Positions 33,750 through 46,871 of a DNA stretch of 64,000 nucleotides are shown here, in pieces. Below the pieces are notes generated by a model. It was not told the origin of the DNA. It ran no database searches and saw only the letters and a program-made list of their open reading frames with translations. How positions within the stretch are numbered: position 1 is the first letter of the stretch; each line of letters opens with the position of its first letter. The translations under genes were made by a program, and so were the position numbers. Origin of the DNA: Loripinus fragilis (Eukaryota; Mollusca; Bivalvia; Lucinida; Lucinidae). The stretch covers positions 61,217,811 through 61,281,810 of the forward strand of contig OZ026522.1 of NCBI GenBank assembly GCA_964019695.1, read 5' to 3'.

Positions 33750-36700
33750 TTGGATAAGTTGTACTGTAAGTTGGATGAGTTGGCTAAGTTGTACTGTAAG
33801 TTGGATGAGTTGGCTAAGTTGTACTGTAAGTTCGATGAGTTGGCTAAGTTGAGGATGAGTTCGATAAGTTGGGTAAGTTGTACTGTAAGTTGGATGAGTT
33901 GGCTAAGTTGTACTGTAAGTTCGATGAGTTGGCTAAGTTGAGGATGAGTTCGATTAGTTGGATAAGTTATACTGTATGTTGGATGAGTTGGCTAAGTTGG
34001 AATGTAAGTTCGATAAGTTGGATAAGTTGAGGATGAGTTGGATAAGTTGTACTGTAAGTTGGATGAGTTGGCTAAGTTGTGGATAAGTTCGATGAGTTGG
34101 GTAAGCTGTACTGTAAGTTGGATGAGTTGGCTAAGTTGTACTGTAAGTTGGATGAGTTGGATAAGTTGTACTGTAAGTTCGATGAGTTGGCTAAGTTGAG
34201 GATGAGTTCCATGAGTTGGATAAGTTGGACGGTAAGTTGGATGAGTTGGATATGTTGAGGATGAGTTCGATGAGTTGGATAAGAAGTACTGTAAGTTGGA
34301 TGAGTTGGATAAGTTGAGGATGAGTTCGATGAGTTGGATAAGTTGAACTGTAAGTTGGATGAGTTGGCTAAGTTGGAATGTAAGTTCGATGAGTTGGATA
34401 AGTTGAGGATGACATCGATGAGTTGGATAAGTTGGACTGTAAGTTGGATGAGTTGGATAAGTTGAGGATGAGTTCGATGAGTTGGATAAGTTGGAAGGTA
34501 AGTCGGATGAGTTGGATAAGTTGGACTGTAAGTTCGATGAGTTGGATAAGTTGAGAATAAGTTCGATGAGTTGGATAAGTTGTACTCTAAGTTTGATGAG
34601 TTGGATAAGTTGTGCTGTAAGTTGGATGAGTTGGCTAAGTTGTACTGTAAGTTCGATGAGTTGGCTAAGTTGAGGATGAGTTCGATAATATGGGTAAGTT
34701 GCACTGTAAGTTGGATGAGTTGGATAAGTTGGACAGTAAGTTGGATGAGTTGGATAAGTTGAGGATGAGTTCGATGAGTTGGATAAGTTGTACTGTAAGT
34801 TTTATGAGTTGGCTAAGTTGAAGATGAGTTCGATGAGTTGGATAAGTTGGACTGTAAGTTGGATGAGTTGGCTAAGTTGAGGATGTAAGTTCGATGAGTT
34901 GGATAAGTTGAGGATGAGTTCGATGAGTTGGATAAGTTGTACTGTAAGTTTGATGAGTTCGCTAAGTTGTACTGTAAGTTCGATGAGTTGGCTAAGTTGA
35001 GGATGAGTTCGATAAGTTGGGTAAGTTGTACTGTAAGTTCGATGAGTTAGATAAGTTGGGATGTAAGTTCGATGAGTTGGCTAAGTTGGAATGTAAGTTC
35101 GATGAGTTGGCTAAGTTGAGGATGAGTTCGATGAGTTGGATAAATTGGTGGGTAAGTTGGATGAGTTGGATAAGTTGGAATGTAAGTGCGATGAGTTGGA
35201 TAAGTTGGACTGTAAGTTGAATAAGTAGGATAAGTTGAGGATGAGTTCAATGAGTTAGATATGTTGGATGGTAAGTTGGATGAGTTGGCTAAGTTGGACT
35301 GTAAGTTCGATGAGTTGGATAAGTTGTACTGTAAGTTCGATGAGTTGGCTAAGTTGAGGATGAGTTCGATGAGTTGGCTAAGTTGAGGATGAGTTGGATG
35401 AGTTGTACTGTAAGTTGGATGAGTTGGCTAATTGTACTGTTAGTTCGATGAGTTGGCTAAGTTGAGGATGAGTTCGATAAGTTGGGTAAGTTGTACTGTA
35501 AGTTCGATGAGTTAGATAAGTTGGAATGTAAGTTCGATGAGTTGGCTAAGTTGGAATGTAAGTTCGATGAGTTTGATAAGTTGAGGATGAGTTCGATGAG
35601 TTGGATAAGTTGAGGATGAGTTCGATGAGCTGGATAAGTTGGAAGGTAAGTTGGATGAGTTGGATAAGTTGGACTGTAAGTTCGACGAGTTGGCTAAGTT
35701 GGACTGTAAGTTAGATGAGTTGGATAAGTTGAGAATAAGTTCGATGAGTTGGCTTAGTTGTACTGTAAGTTCGATGAGTTGGCTAAGTTGGTCTGTAAGT
35801 TGGATGAGTTGGCTAAGTTGAGGATGACTTCGATGAGTTGGATAAGTTGGACTGTAAGTTGGATGAGTTGGATAAGTTGAGGATGAGTTCGATGAGTTGG
35901 ATAAGTTGTACTGTAAGTTGGATGAGTTGGCTAAGTTGTACTGTAAGTTGGATGAGTTGGCTAAGTTGTACTGTAAGTTCGATGAGTTGGCTAAGTTGAG
36001 GATGAGTTCGATAAGTTGGGTAAGTTGTACTGTAAGTTGGATGAGTTGGCTAAGTTGTACTGTAAGTTCGATGAGTTGGCTAAGTTGAGGATGAGTTCGA
36101 TTAGTTGGATAAGTTATACTGTATGTTGGATGAGTTGGCTAAGTTGGAATGTAAGTTCAATAAGTTGGATAAGTTGAGGATGAGTTGGATAAGTTGTACT
36201 GTAAGTTGGATGAGTTGGCTAAGTTGTGGATAAGTTCGATGAGTTGGGTAAGCTGTACTGTAAGTTGGATGAGTTGGCTAAGTTGTACTGTAAGTTGGAT
36301 GAGTTGGATAAGTTGTACTGTAAGTTCGATGAGTTGGCTAAGTTGAGGATGAGTTCCATGAGTTGGATAAGTTGGACGGTAAGTTGGATGAGTTGGATAA
36401 GTTGAGGATGAGTTCGATGAGTTGGATAAGAAGTACTGTAAGTTGGATGAGTTGGATAAGTTGAGGATGAGTTCGATGAGTTGGATAAGTTGTACTGTAA
36501 GTTGGATGAGTTGGCTAAGTTGGAATGTAAGTTCGATGAGTTGGATAAGTTGAGGATGACATCGATGAGTTGGATAAGTTGGACTGTAAGTTGGATGAGT
36601 TGGATAAGTTGAGGATGAGTTCGATGAGTTGGATAAGTTGGAAGGTAAGTCGGATGAGTTGGATAAGTTGGACTGTAAGTTCGATGAGTTGGATAAGTTG

Positions 36701-39700
36701 AGAATAAGTTCGATGAGTTGGATAAGTTGTACTCTAAGTTTGATGAGTTGGATAAGTTGTGCTGTAAGTTGGATGAGTTGGCTAAGTTGTACTGTAAGTT
36801 CGATGAGTTGGCTAAGTTGAGGATGAGTTCGATAATATGGGTAAGTTGCACTGTAAGTTGGATGAGTTGGATAAGTTGGACAGTAAGTTGGATGAGTTGG
36901 ATAAGTTGAGGATGAGTTCGATGAGTTGGATAAGTTGTACTGTAAGTTTTATGAGTTGGCTAAGTTGAAGATGAGTTCGATGAGTTGGATAAGTTGGACT
37001 GTAAGTTGGATGAGTTGGCTAAGTTGAGGATGTAAGTTCGATGAGTTGGATAAGTTGAGGATGAGTTCGATGAGTTGGATAAGTTGTACTGTAAGTTTGA
37101 TGAGTTCGCTAAGTTGTACTGTAAGTTCGATGAGTTGGCTAAGTTGAGGATGAGTTCGATAAGTTGGGTAAGTTGTACTGTAAGTTCGATGAGTTAGATA
37201 AGTTGGGATGTAAGTTCGATGAGTTGGCTAAGTTGGAATGTAAGTTCGATGAGTTGGCTAAGTTGAGGATGAGTTCGATGAGTTGGATAAATTGGTGGGT
37301 AAGTTGGATGAGTTGGATAAGTTGGAATGTAAGTGCGATGAGTTGGATAAGTTGGACTGTAAGTTGGATAAGTAGGATAAGTTGAGGATGAGTTCAATGA
37401 GTTAGATATGTTGGATGGTAAGTTGGATGAGTTGGCTAAGTTGGACTGTAAGTTCGATGAGTTGGATAAGTTGTACTGTAAGTTCGATGAGTTGGCTAAG
37501 TTGAGGATGAGTTCGATGAGTTGGCTAAGTTGAGGATGAGTTGGATGAGTCGTACTGTAAGTTGGATGAGTTGGCTAATTGTACTGTTAGTTCGATGAGT
37601 TGGCTAAGTTGAGGATGAGTTCGATAAGTTGGGTAAGTTGTACTGTAAGTTCGATGAGTTAGATAAGTTGGAATGTAAGTTTGATGAGTTGGCTAAGTTG
37701 GAATGTAAGTTCGATGAGTTTGATAAGTTGAGGATGAGTTCGATGAGTTGGATAAGTTGAGGATGAGTTCGATGAGCTGGATAAGTTGGAAGGTAAGTTG
37801 GATGAGTTGGATAAGTTGGACTGTAAGTTCGACGAGTTGGCTAAGTTGGACTGTAAGTTAGATGAGTTGGATAAGTTGAGAATAAGTTCGATGAGTTGGC
37901 TTAGTTGTACTGTAAGTTCGATGAGTTGGCTAAGTTGGTCTGTAAGTTGGATGAGTTGGCTAAGTTGAGGATGACTTCGATGAGTTGGATAAGTTGGACT
38001 GTAAGTTGGATGAGTTGGATAAGTTGAGGATGAGTTCGATGAGTTGGATAAGTTGTACTGTAAGTTGGATGAGTTGGCTAAGTTGTACTGTAAGTTGGAT
38101 GAGTTGGCTAAGTTGTACTGTAAGTTCGATGAGTTGGCTAAGTTGAGGATGAGTTCGATAAGTTGGGTAAGTTGTACTGTAAGTTGGATGAGTTGGCTAA
38201 GTTGTACTGTAAGTTCGATGAGTTGGCTAAGTTGAGGATGAGTTCGATTAGTTGGATAAGTTATACTGTATGTTGGATGAGTTGGCTAAGTTGGAATGTA
38301 AGTTCGATGAGTTGGATAAGTTGAGGATGAGTTGGATAAGTTGTACTGTAAGTTGGATGAGTTGGCTAAGTTGTGGATAAGTTCGATGAGTTGGGTAAGC
38401 TGTACTGTAAGTTGGATGAGTTGGCTAAGTTGTACTGTAAGTTGGATGAGTTGGATAAGTTGTACTGTAAGTTCGATGAGTTGGCTAAGTTGAGGATGAG
38501 TTCCATGAGTTGGATAAGTTGGACGGTAAGTTGGATGAGTTGGATAAGTTGAGGATGAGTTCGATGAGTTGGATAAGAAGTACTGTAAGTTGGATGAGTT
38601 GGATAAGTTGAGGATGAGTTCGATGAGTTGGATAAGTTGTACTGTAAGTTGGATGAGTTGGCTAAGTTGGAATGTAAGTTCGATGAGTTGGATAAGTTGA
38701 GGATGACATCGATGAGTTGGATAAGTTGGACTGTAAGTTGGATGAGTTGGATAAGTTGAGGATGAGTTCGATGAGTTGGATAAGTTGGAAGGTAAGTCGG
38801 ATGAGTTGGATAAGTTGGACTGTAAGTTCGATGAGTTGGATAAGTTGAGAATAAGTTCGATGAGTTGGATAAGTTGTACTCTAAGTTTGATGAGTTGGAT
38901 AAGTTGTGCTGTAAGTTGGATGAGTTGGCTAAGTTGTACTGTAAGTTCGATGAGTTGGCTAAGTTGAGGATGAGTTCGATAATATGGGTAAGTTGCACTG
39001 TAAGTTGGATGAGTTGGATAAGTTGGACAGTAAGTTGGATGAGTTGGATAAGTTGAGGATGAGTTCGATGAGTTGGATAAGTTGTACTGTAAGTTTTATG
39101 AGTTGGCTAAGTTGAAGATGAGTTCGATGAGTTGGATAAGTTGGACTGTAAGTTGGATGAGTTGGCTAAGTTGAGGATGTAAGTTCGATGAGTTGGATAA
39201 GTTGAGGATGAGTTCGATGAGTTGGATAAGTTGTACTGTAAGTTTGATGAGTTCGCTAAGTTGTACTGTAAGTTCGATGAGTTGGCTAAGTTGAGGATGA
39301 GTTCGATAAGTTGGGTAAGTTGTACTGTAAGTTCGATGAGTTAGATAAGTTGGGATGTAAGTTCGATGAGTTGGCTAAGTTGGAATGTAAGTTCGATGAG
39401 TTGGCTAAGTTGAGGATGAGTTCGATGAGTTGGATAAATTGGTGGGTAAGTTGGATGAGTTGGATAAGTTGGAATGTAAGTGCGATGAGTTGGATAAGTT
39501 GGACTGTAAGTTGGATAAGTAGGATAAGTTGAGGATGAGTTCAATGAGTTAGATATGTTGGATGGTAAGTTGGATGAGTTGGCTAAGTTGGACTGTAAGT
39601 TCGATGAGTTGGATAAGTTGTACTGTAAGTTCGATGAGTTGGCTAAGTTGAGGATGAGTTCGATGAGTTGGCTAAGTTGAGGATGAGTTGGATGAGTCGT

Positions 39701-40190
39701 ACTGTAAGTTGGATGAGTTGGCTAATTGTACTGTTAGTTCGATGAGTTGGCTAAGTTGAGGATGAGTTCGATAAGTTGGGTAAGTTGTACTGTAAGTTCG
39801 ATGAGTTAGATAAGTTGGAATGTAAGTTCGATGAGTTGGCTAAGTTGGAATGTAAGTTCGATGAGTTTGATAAGTTGAGGATGAGTTCGATGAGTTGGAT
39901 AAGTTGAGGATGAGTTCGATGAGCTGGATAAGTTGGAAGGTAAGTTGGATGAGTTGGATAAGTTGGACTGTAAGTTCGACGAGTTGGCTAAGTTGGACTG
40001 TAAGTTAGATGAGTTGGATAAGTTGAGAATAAGTTCGATGAGTTGGCTTAGTTGTACTGTAAGTTCGATGAGTTGGCTAAGTTGGTCTGTAAGTTGGATG
40101 AGTTGGCTAAGTTGAGGATGACTTCGATGAGTTGGATAAGTTGGACTGTAAGTTGGATGAGTTGGATAAGTTGAGGATGAGTTCGATGAG
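33750..40190 (+). repeat. Higher-order repeat units III-V (3 x 2,147 bp)
   Basis: Markers at 33,750, 35,897 and 38,044, and at 35,017, 37,164 and 39,311, are exactly 2,147 bp apart. Three units fill 33,750-40,190. Each is a shortened 3,648-bp unit. Relative to unit II about 247 bp are missing between its 31,369 and 32,238 markers, and about 1,254 bp after 32,420, totalling 1,501 bp. So the deletions came first and the shortened unit was then triplicated. Confidence 0.85.
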
Positions 40191-43100
40191 TTGGATAAGT
40201 TGGAAGGTAAGTCGGATGAGTTGGATAAGTTGGACTGTAAGTTCGATGAGTTGGATAAGTTAAGAATAAGTTCGATGAGTTGGATAAGTTGTACTCTAAG
40301 TTTGATGAGTTGGATAAGTTGTGCTGTAAGTTGGATGAGTTGGCTAAGTTGTACTGTAAGTTCGATGAGTTGGCTAAGTTGAGGATGAGTTCGATAATAT
40401 GGGTAAGTTGCACTGTAAGTTGGATGAGTTGGATAAGTTGGACAGTAAGTTGGATGAGTTGGATAAGTTGAGGATGAGTTCGATGAGTTGGATAAGTTGT
40501 ACTGTAAGTTTTATGAGTTGGCTTGGTTGAGGATGATTTCGATGAGTTGGATAAGTTGGACTGTAAGTTGGATGAGTTGGCTAAGTTGAGGATGTAAGTT
40601 CGATGAGTTGGATAAGTTGAGGATGAGTTCGATGAGTTGGATAAGTTGTACTGTAAGTTCGATGAGTTTGCTAAGTTGAGGATGAGTTCGATGAGTTGGA
40701 TAAGTTATACTGTAAGTTGGATGAGTTGGCTAAGTTGGAATGTAAGTTCGATGAGTTGGATAAGTTGAGGATGAGTTGGATAAGTTGTACTGTAAGTTGG
40801 ATGAGTTGGCTAAGTTGTGGATAAGTTCGATGAGTTGGGTAAGCTGTACTGTAAGTTGGATGAGTTGGCTAAGTTATACTGTAAGTTTGAAGAGTTGGAT
40901 AAGTTGTACTGTAAGTTCGATGAGTTGGCTAAGTTGAGGATGAGTTCGATGAGTTGGATAAGTTGGACGGTAAGTTGAATGAGTTGGAGAAGTTGAGGAT
41001 GAGTTCGATGAGTTGGATAAGTTGTACTGTAAGTTGAATGAGTTGGATAAGTTGAGGATGAGTTCGATGAGTTGGCTAAGTTGTACTGTAAGTTTGATGA
41101 GTTGGCTAAGTTGAGGATGAGTTCGATGAGTTGGATAAGTTGTACTGTAAGTTGGATGAGTTAGCTAAGTTGTACTATAAGTTGGATGAGTTGGCTAAGT
41201 TGAGGATGAGTTCGATGAGTTGGCTAAGTTGTACTGTAAGTTGGATGAGTTGGCAAAGTTGGAATGTAAGTTCGATGAGTTGGATAAGTTGAGGATGAGT
41301 CGGATAAGTTGTACTGTAAGTTGGATGAGTTGGCTAAGTTGTACTGTAAGTTCGATGAGTTGGCTAAGTTGAGGATGAGTTCGATGAGTTGGGTAAGTTG
41401 TACTGTAAGTTGGATGAGTTGGCTAAGTTGAGGATGAGTTCGATGAGTTGGATAAGTTGTACTGTAAGTTGGATGAGTTGGCTAAGTTGTACTGTAAGAT
41501 GGATGAGTTGGCTAAGTTGTACTGTAAGTTCGATGAGTTGGCTAAGTTGAGGATGAGTTCGATAATATGGGTAAGTTGCACTGTAAGTTGGATGAGTTGG
41601 ATAAGTTGGACAGTAAGTTGGATGAGTTGGATAAGTTGAGGATGAGTTCGATGAGTTGGATAAGTTGGACAGTAAGTTCGATGAGTTGGATAAGTTGAGG
41701 ATGAGTCGGATAAGTTGTACTGTAAGTTGGATGAGTTGGCTAAGTTGTACTGTAAGTTCGATGAGTTGGCTAAGTTGAGGATGAGTTCGATGAGTTGGGT
41801 AAGTTGTACTGTAAGTTGGATGAGTTGGCTAAGTTGAGGATGAGTTCGATGAGTTGGATAAGTTGTACTGTAAGTTGGATGAGTTGGCTAAGTTGTACTG
41901 TAAGTTGGATGAGTTGGCTAAGTTGTACTGTAAGTTCGATGAGTTGGCTAAGTTGAGGATGAGTTCGATAAGTTGGGTAAGTTGTACTGTAAGTTGGATG
42001 AGTTGGCTAAGTTGTACTGTAAGTTCGATGAGTTGGCTAAGTTGAGGATGAGTTCGATAAGTTGGATAAGTTATACTGTATGTTGGATGAGTTGGCTAAG
42101 TTGGAATGTAAGTTCGATAAGTTGGATAAGTTGAGGATGAGTTGGATAAGTTGTCCTGTAAGTTGGATGAGTTGGCTAAGTTGTGGATAAGTTCGATGAG
42201 TTGGGTAAGCTGTACTGTAAGTTGGATGAGTTGGCTAAGTTGTACTGTAAGTTGGATGAGTTGGATAAGTTGTACTGTAAGTTCGATGAGTTGGCTAAGT
42301 TGAGGATGAGTTCCATGAGTTGGATAAGTTGGACGGTAAGTTGGATGAGTTGGATAAGTTGAGGATGAGTTCGATGAGTTGGATAAGAAGTACTGTAAGT
42401 TGGATGAGTTGGATAAGTTGAGGATGAGTTGGATAAGTTGTACTGTAAGTTGGATGAGTTGGCTAAGTTGGAATGTAAGTTCGATGAGTTGGATAAGTTG
42501 AGGATGACATCGATGAGTTGGATAAGTTGGACTGTAAGTTGGATGAGTTGGATAAGTTGAGGATGAGTTCGATGAGTTGGATAAGTTGGAAGGTAAGTCG
42601 TATGAGTTGGATAAGTTGGACTGTAAGTTCGATGAGTTGGATAAGTTGAGAATAAGTTCGATTAGTTGGATAAGTTGTACTCTAAGTTTGATGAGTTGGA
42701 TAAGTTGTGCTGTAAGTTGGATGAGTTGGCTAAGTTGTACTGTAAGTTCGATGAGTTGGCTAAGTTGAGGATGAGTTCGATAATATGGGTAAGTTGCACT
42801 GTAAGTTGGATGAGTTGGATAAGTTGGACAGTAAGTTGGATGAGTTGGATAAGTTGAGGATGAGTTCGATGAGTTGGATAAGTTGTACTGTAAGTTTTAT
42901 GAGTTGGCTAAGTTGAGGATGAGTTCGATGTGTTGGATAAGTTGGACTGTAAGTTGGATGAGTTGGCTAAGTTGAGGATGTAAGTTCGATGAGTTGGATA
43001 AGTTGAGGATGAGTTCGATGAGTTGGATAAGTTGTACTGTAAGTTTGATGAGTTCGCTAAGTTGTACTGTAAGTTCGATGAGTTGGCTAAGTTGAGGATG

Positions 43101-45413
43101 AGTTCGATAAGTTGGGTAAGTTGTACTGTAAGTTCGATGAGTTAGATAAGTTGGAATGTAAGTTCGATGAGTTGGCTAAGTTGGAATGTAAGTTCGATGA
43201 GTTGGCTTAGTTGAGGATGAGTTCGATGAGTTGGATAAATTGGTGGGTAAGTTGGATGAGTTGGATAAGTTGGAATGTAAGTGCGATGAGTTGGATAAGT
43301 TGGACTGTAAGTTGGATAAGTAGGATAAGTTGAGGATGAGTTCAATGATCTAGATATGTTGGATGGTAAGTTGGATGAGTTGGCTAAGTTGGACTGTAAG
43401 TTCGATGAGTTGGATAAGTTGTACTGTAAGTTCGATGAGTTGGCTAAGTTGAGGATGAGTTCGATGAGTTGGATAAGTTGTACTGTAAGTTAGATGAGTT
43501 GGCTAAGTTGTACTTTAAGTTCGATGAGTTGGCTAAGTTGTACTGTAAGTTCGATGAGTTGGATAAGTTGAGGATGAGTTCGATGAGTTGGATAAGTTGG
43601 ACTGTAAGTTGGATGAGTTGGATAAAGTGGACTGTAAGTTCGATGAGTTGGATAAGTTGAGGATGAGTTCGATGAGTTGGATAAGTTGGACTGTAAGTTG
43701 GATGAGTTGGATTAGTTGAGGATGAGTTCGATGAGTTGGATAAGTTGGACTCTAAGTTCGATGAGTTGGATAAGTTGGACTCTAAGTTCAATGAGTTGGA
43801 TAAGTTGGACTGTAAGTTAGATGAGTTGGATAAGTTGAGAATAAGTTCGATGAGTTGGCTTAGTTGTACTGTAAGTTCGATGAGTTGGCTAAGTTGGTCT
43901 GTAAGTTGGATGAGTTGGCTAAGTTGAGGATGACTTCGATGAGTTGGATAAGTTGGACTATAAGTTGGATGAGATGGATAAGTTGAGGATGAGTTCGATG
44001 AGTTGGATAAGTTGGAAGGTAGGTCGGATGAGTTGGATAAGTTGGACTGTAAGTTCGATGAGTTGGATAAGTTGAGAATAAGTTCGATGAGTTGGCTAAA
44101 TTGTACTCTAAGTTTGATGAGTTGGATAAGTTGTGCTGTAAGTTTGATGAGTTGGCTAAGTTGGAATGTCAGTTTGATGAGTTGGATAAGTTGAGGATGA
44201 GTTCGATGAGTTGGATAAGTTGGAAGGTAAGTTGGATGAGTTGGATAAGTTGGACTGTAAGTTGGATGAGTTGGATAAGTTGAGGATGAGTTCGATGAGT
44301 TGGATAAGTTGTACTGTAAGTTTTATGAGTTGGCTAAGTTGAGGATGAGTTCGATGTGTTGGATAAGTTGGACTGTAAGTTGGATGAGTTGGCTAAGTTG
44401 AGGATGTAAGGATGAGTTGGATAAGTTGAGGATGAGTTCGATGAGTTGTATAAGTTGGACGGTAAGTTGGATGAGTTGGATAAGTTGAGGATGAGTTCGA
44501 TGAGTTGGATAAGTTGGACTGTACGTTGGATGAGTTGGATTAGTTGAGGATGAGTTCGATGAGCTGGATAAGTTGGACTCTAAGTTCGATGAGTTGGATA
44601 AGTTGGACTCTAAGTTCGATGAGTTGGATAAGTTGGACTGTAAGTTCGATGAGTTGGATAAGTTGAGGATGAGTTCGATGAGTTGGATAAGTTGTACTGT
44701 AAGTAAGATGAGTTTGCTAAGTTGTACTTTAAGTTCGATGAGTTGGCTAAGTTGTACTGTAAGTTCGATGAGTTGGATAAGTTGAGGATGACATCGATGA
44801 GTTGGATAAGTTGGACTGTAAGTTGGATGAGTTGAATAAAGTGGACTGTAAGTTCGATGAGTCGGATAAGTTGAGGATGAGTTTGATGAGTTGGATAAGT
44901 TGGAAGGTAAGTTGGATAAGTTGGGCTGAAAGTTCGATGAGTTGGATAAGTTGAGGATGAGTTCGATGAGTTGGATAAGTTGTACTGTAAGTGTGATGAG
45001 TTGGATAAGTTGAGAATAAGTTCGATGAGTTGGCTAAGTTGGAACGTAAGTTCGTTGAGTTGGATAAGTTGAGGATGAATTCGATGAGTTGGATAAGTTG
45101 GACTGTAGGTTGGATAAGTTGGACAGTACGTTCGATGAGTTGGATAAGTTACGGATGAGTTCGATTAGTTGGATAAGTTATACTGTAAGTTCGATGAGTT
45201 GGTTAAGTTGAGGATGAGTTCGATGAGTTGGATAAGTTGTACTATAAGTTTGATGAGTTGGCTAAGTTGTACTGTAAGTTCGATGAGTTGGCTAAGTTGA
45301 TGATGAGTTCGATAAGTTGGGTAAGTTGCACTGTAAGTTGGATGAGTTGGCTAAGTTGTACTTTAAGTTCGATGAGTTGGCTAAGTTGAGGATGAGTTCG
45401 ATAATATGGGTAA

Positions 45414-46871
45414 AAGTAAGTAATGGTGCAAAGATCAGGAATCGATACAATCAAGTACCACACCTGACCCAGGATACCAATGGGAAAGTGACAAACTCAC
45501 AGAAGACACCACAAACGAGAGCCAAGAGGTCAGCCCTTTCCCAGCAGGTGACCACAAAGCACATATAAACAGACGTGCACAAAACATAGCAACCACAAGA
45601 CAGAACAAAAACATAAAAGATCCACAAAAGAAGTACCGCCTTGGAACGGTCAGTAAAATATTTTACTGGTGGGCTTAAACCGGTTTAACGGCGCCAACCT
45701 CACCCTTAATTCAGATGTGGATCAAGACACATAGATATTTGGTTTGCATGAAAGACCCCTAACTTATCAATGCATCATCTCCTAAAACATATAAATCAAG
45801 ATATAACAAGGAGATAAAGCAAGGATAAGGACTCAACAGTAAATTAAACTGAATACCGGAGCAAAAGAAGTCCAACAGGTAAACCCCGGTGGGCCCGACA
45901 AACAGCCAAAGCATCAGGCCCCTACCATCTCATCAATAGATAAGTCTTTAAGTCGGAACCATCATAGAGTCTGAAGTCCGACCCACCGGCGTGCAATTAA
46001 AGAGGAAAAAAAAGTTGCCAACCATGATTGGGTTGACTACCAAGCATGCAGTCTGTTGCAATACATTAATGTTATAGCCAATCTTTTTATTATGGGAAAT
46101 TATTTTAATGAACTGCGCTGAAAAATTATTAGAGCCAACAATCCTCTTCAACTTATACACCAAGTCACCATAGAAATCTGGTTCCAAAAGTCCTTGGCGC
46201 AAGAGAGATTTAAGTCCAACTTGGAATTTAGAAATCAAATCATAGTATCGTCTATAAAATTTTGAAAATGTTTTGCGAAGTTTATGATACCGATAGCCTT
46301 GTTTAAGAAGTTTCTGAGTTAACAATTTATTGCGAGTGTTGAAGTCAGCAACATAGCTAGATGCTCTAGCAAAACGAATGAGTTGAGAGATATAGACTCC
46401 ATAGGATGTAGACAAGGAACATCACCATCTAAAAATGGGAAATTGACAATTTCAAAATCAAAGTCGTCACGTTTATCATAAATTTTGGTAGAAACAATAT
46501 CATTAGAAATTGACAAATGCAAGTCTAAAAATGCGGCTTCGGTATCAGAGGCATTGGCTTTATTAAGTTGGAGCTCTGAAGGGTATATTTGACTAACCGT
46601 ATTGTCAAAATAAACATTATTAATATTTAAAATATCGTCCAAATATCTGGAAGTAGTGTTAAACGCATCAATAACATCAGCCTGCTTATCATCAGAAAGA
46701 GACATCATAAAGTCCCTTTCATAACAAAACAGGAATAAATCTGCAACCAGGGGAGCACAATTAGTGCCCATAGGAATCCCAACAACTTGTCTATAGAGCT
46801 TGGTGCCAAATCGAATAAAAATATTGTCCAACAAAAAGGTCAGCGCATCACATACATTTTGACACGACGAA
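45414..46871 (-). mobile_element. Penelope-like element, 5'-truncated, inserted in the array (copy A)
   Basis: Interrupts the array at GATAATATGGGTAA^GTTGCACTG, a junction seen uninterrupted at 40,391-40,415. The element lies on the minus strand: an RT-coding relic (46,866-45,948) followed by about 530 bp of 3' UTR ending at the array. Everything upstream of the RT palm is missing, so this is a typical target-primed truncation. Related 3' ends lie at 8,405 and 17,206. Confidence 0.8.
45948..46866 (-). pseudogene. Reverse transcriptase relic, probably Penelope-like (copy A)
   Basis: The first frame (to 46,319) carries VVGIPMGTNCAPLVADLFLF, a fingers/palm motif, then YLDDIL (the YxDD catalytic motif intact) and AAFLDLHLSI. 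A frameshift near 46,410 moves reading to the second frame, with STSYGVYISQLIRFARASSY, KLRKTFSKFYRRYYDL and LVVNPIMVGNFF, stopping at 45,948. The GIPMGTNCAPL and SYGVYISQLIRFAR pair marks a metazoan RT family that I associate with Penelope-like elements. An endonuclease domain is not visible. The copy lacks an N-terminus and is frameshifted, so it cannot be active. Confidence 0.7.

Larger units (their letters stand above)
40407..46871 (+). repeat. 6,465-bp tandem duplication, copy A
   Basis: Runs from GTTGCACTGTAAGTTGG to the 5' junction of the first Penelope-like insertion. Every marker here reappears 6,465 bp later (41,448 to 47,913, 42,577 to 49,042, 46,319 to 52,784). I noticed only a handful of base differences from copy B, for example near 40,407, 40,890, 42,570, 44,356 and 44,790. 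Confidence 0.9.
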
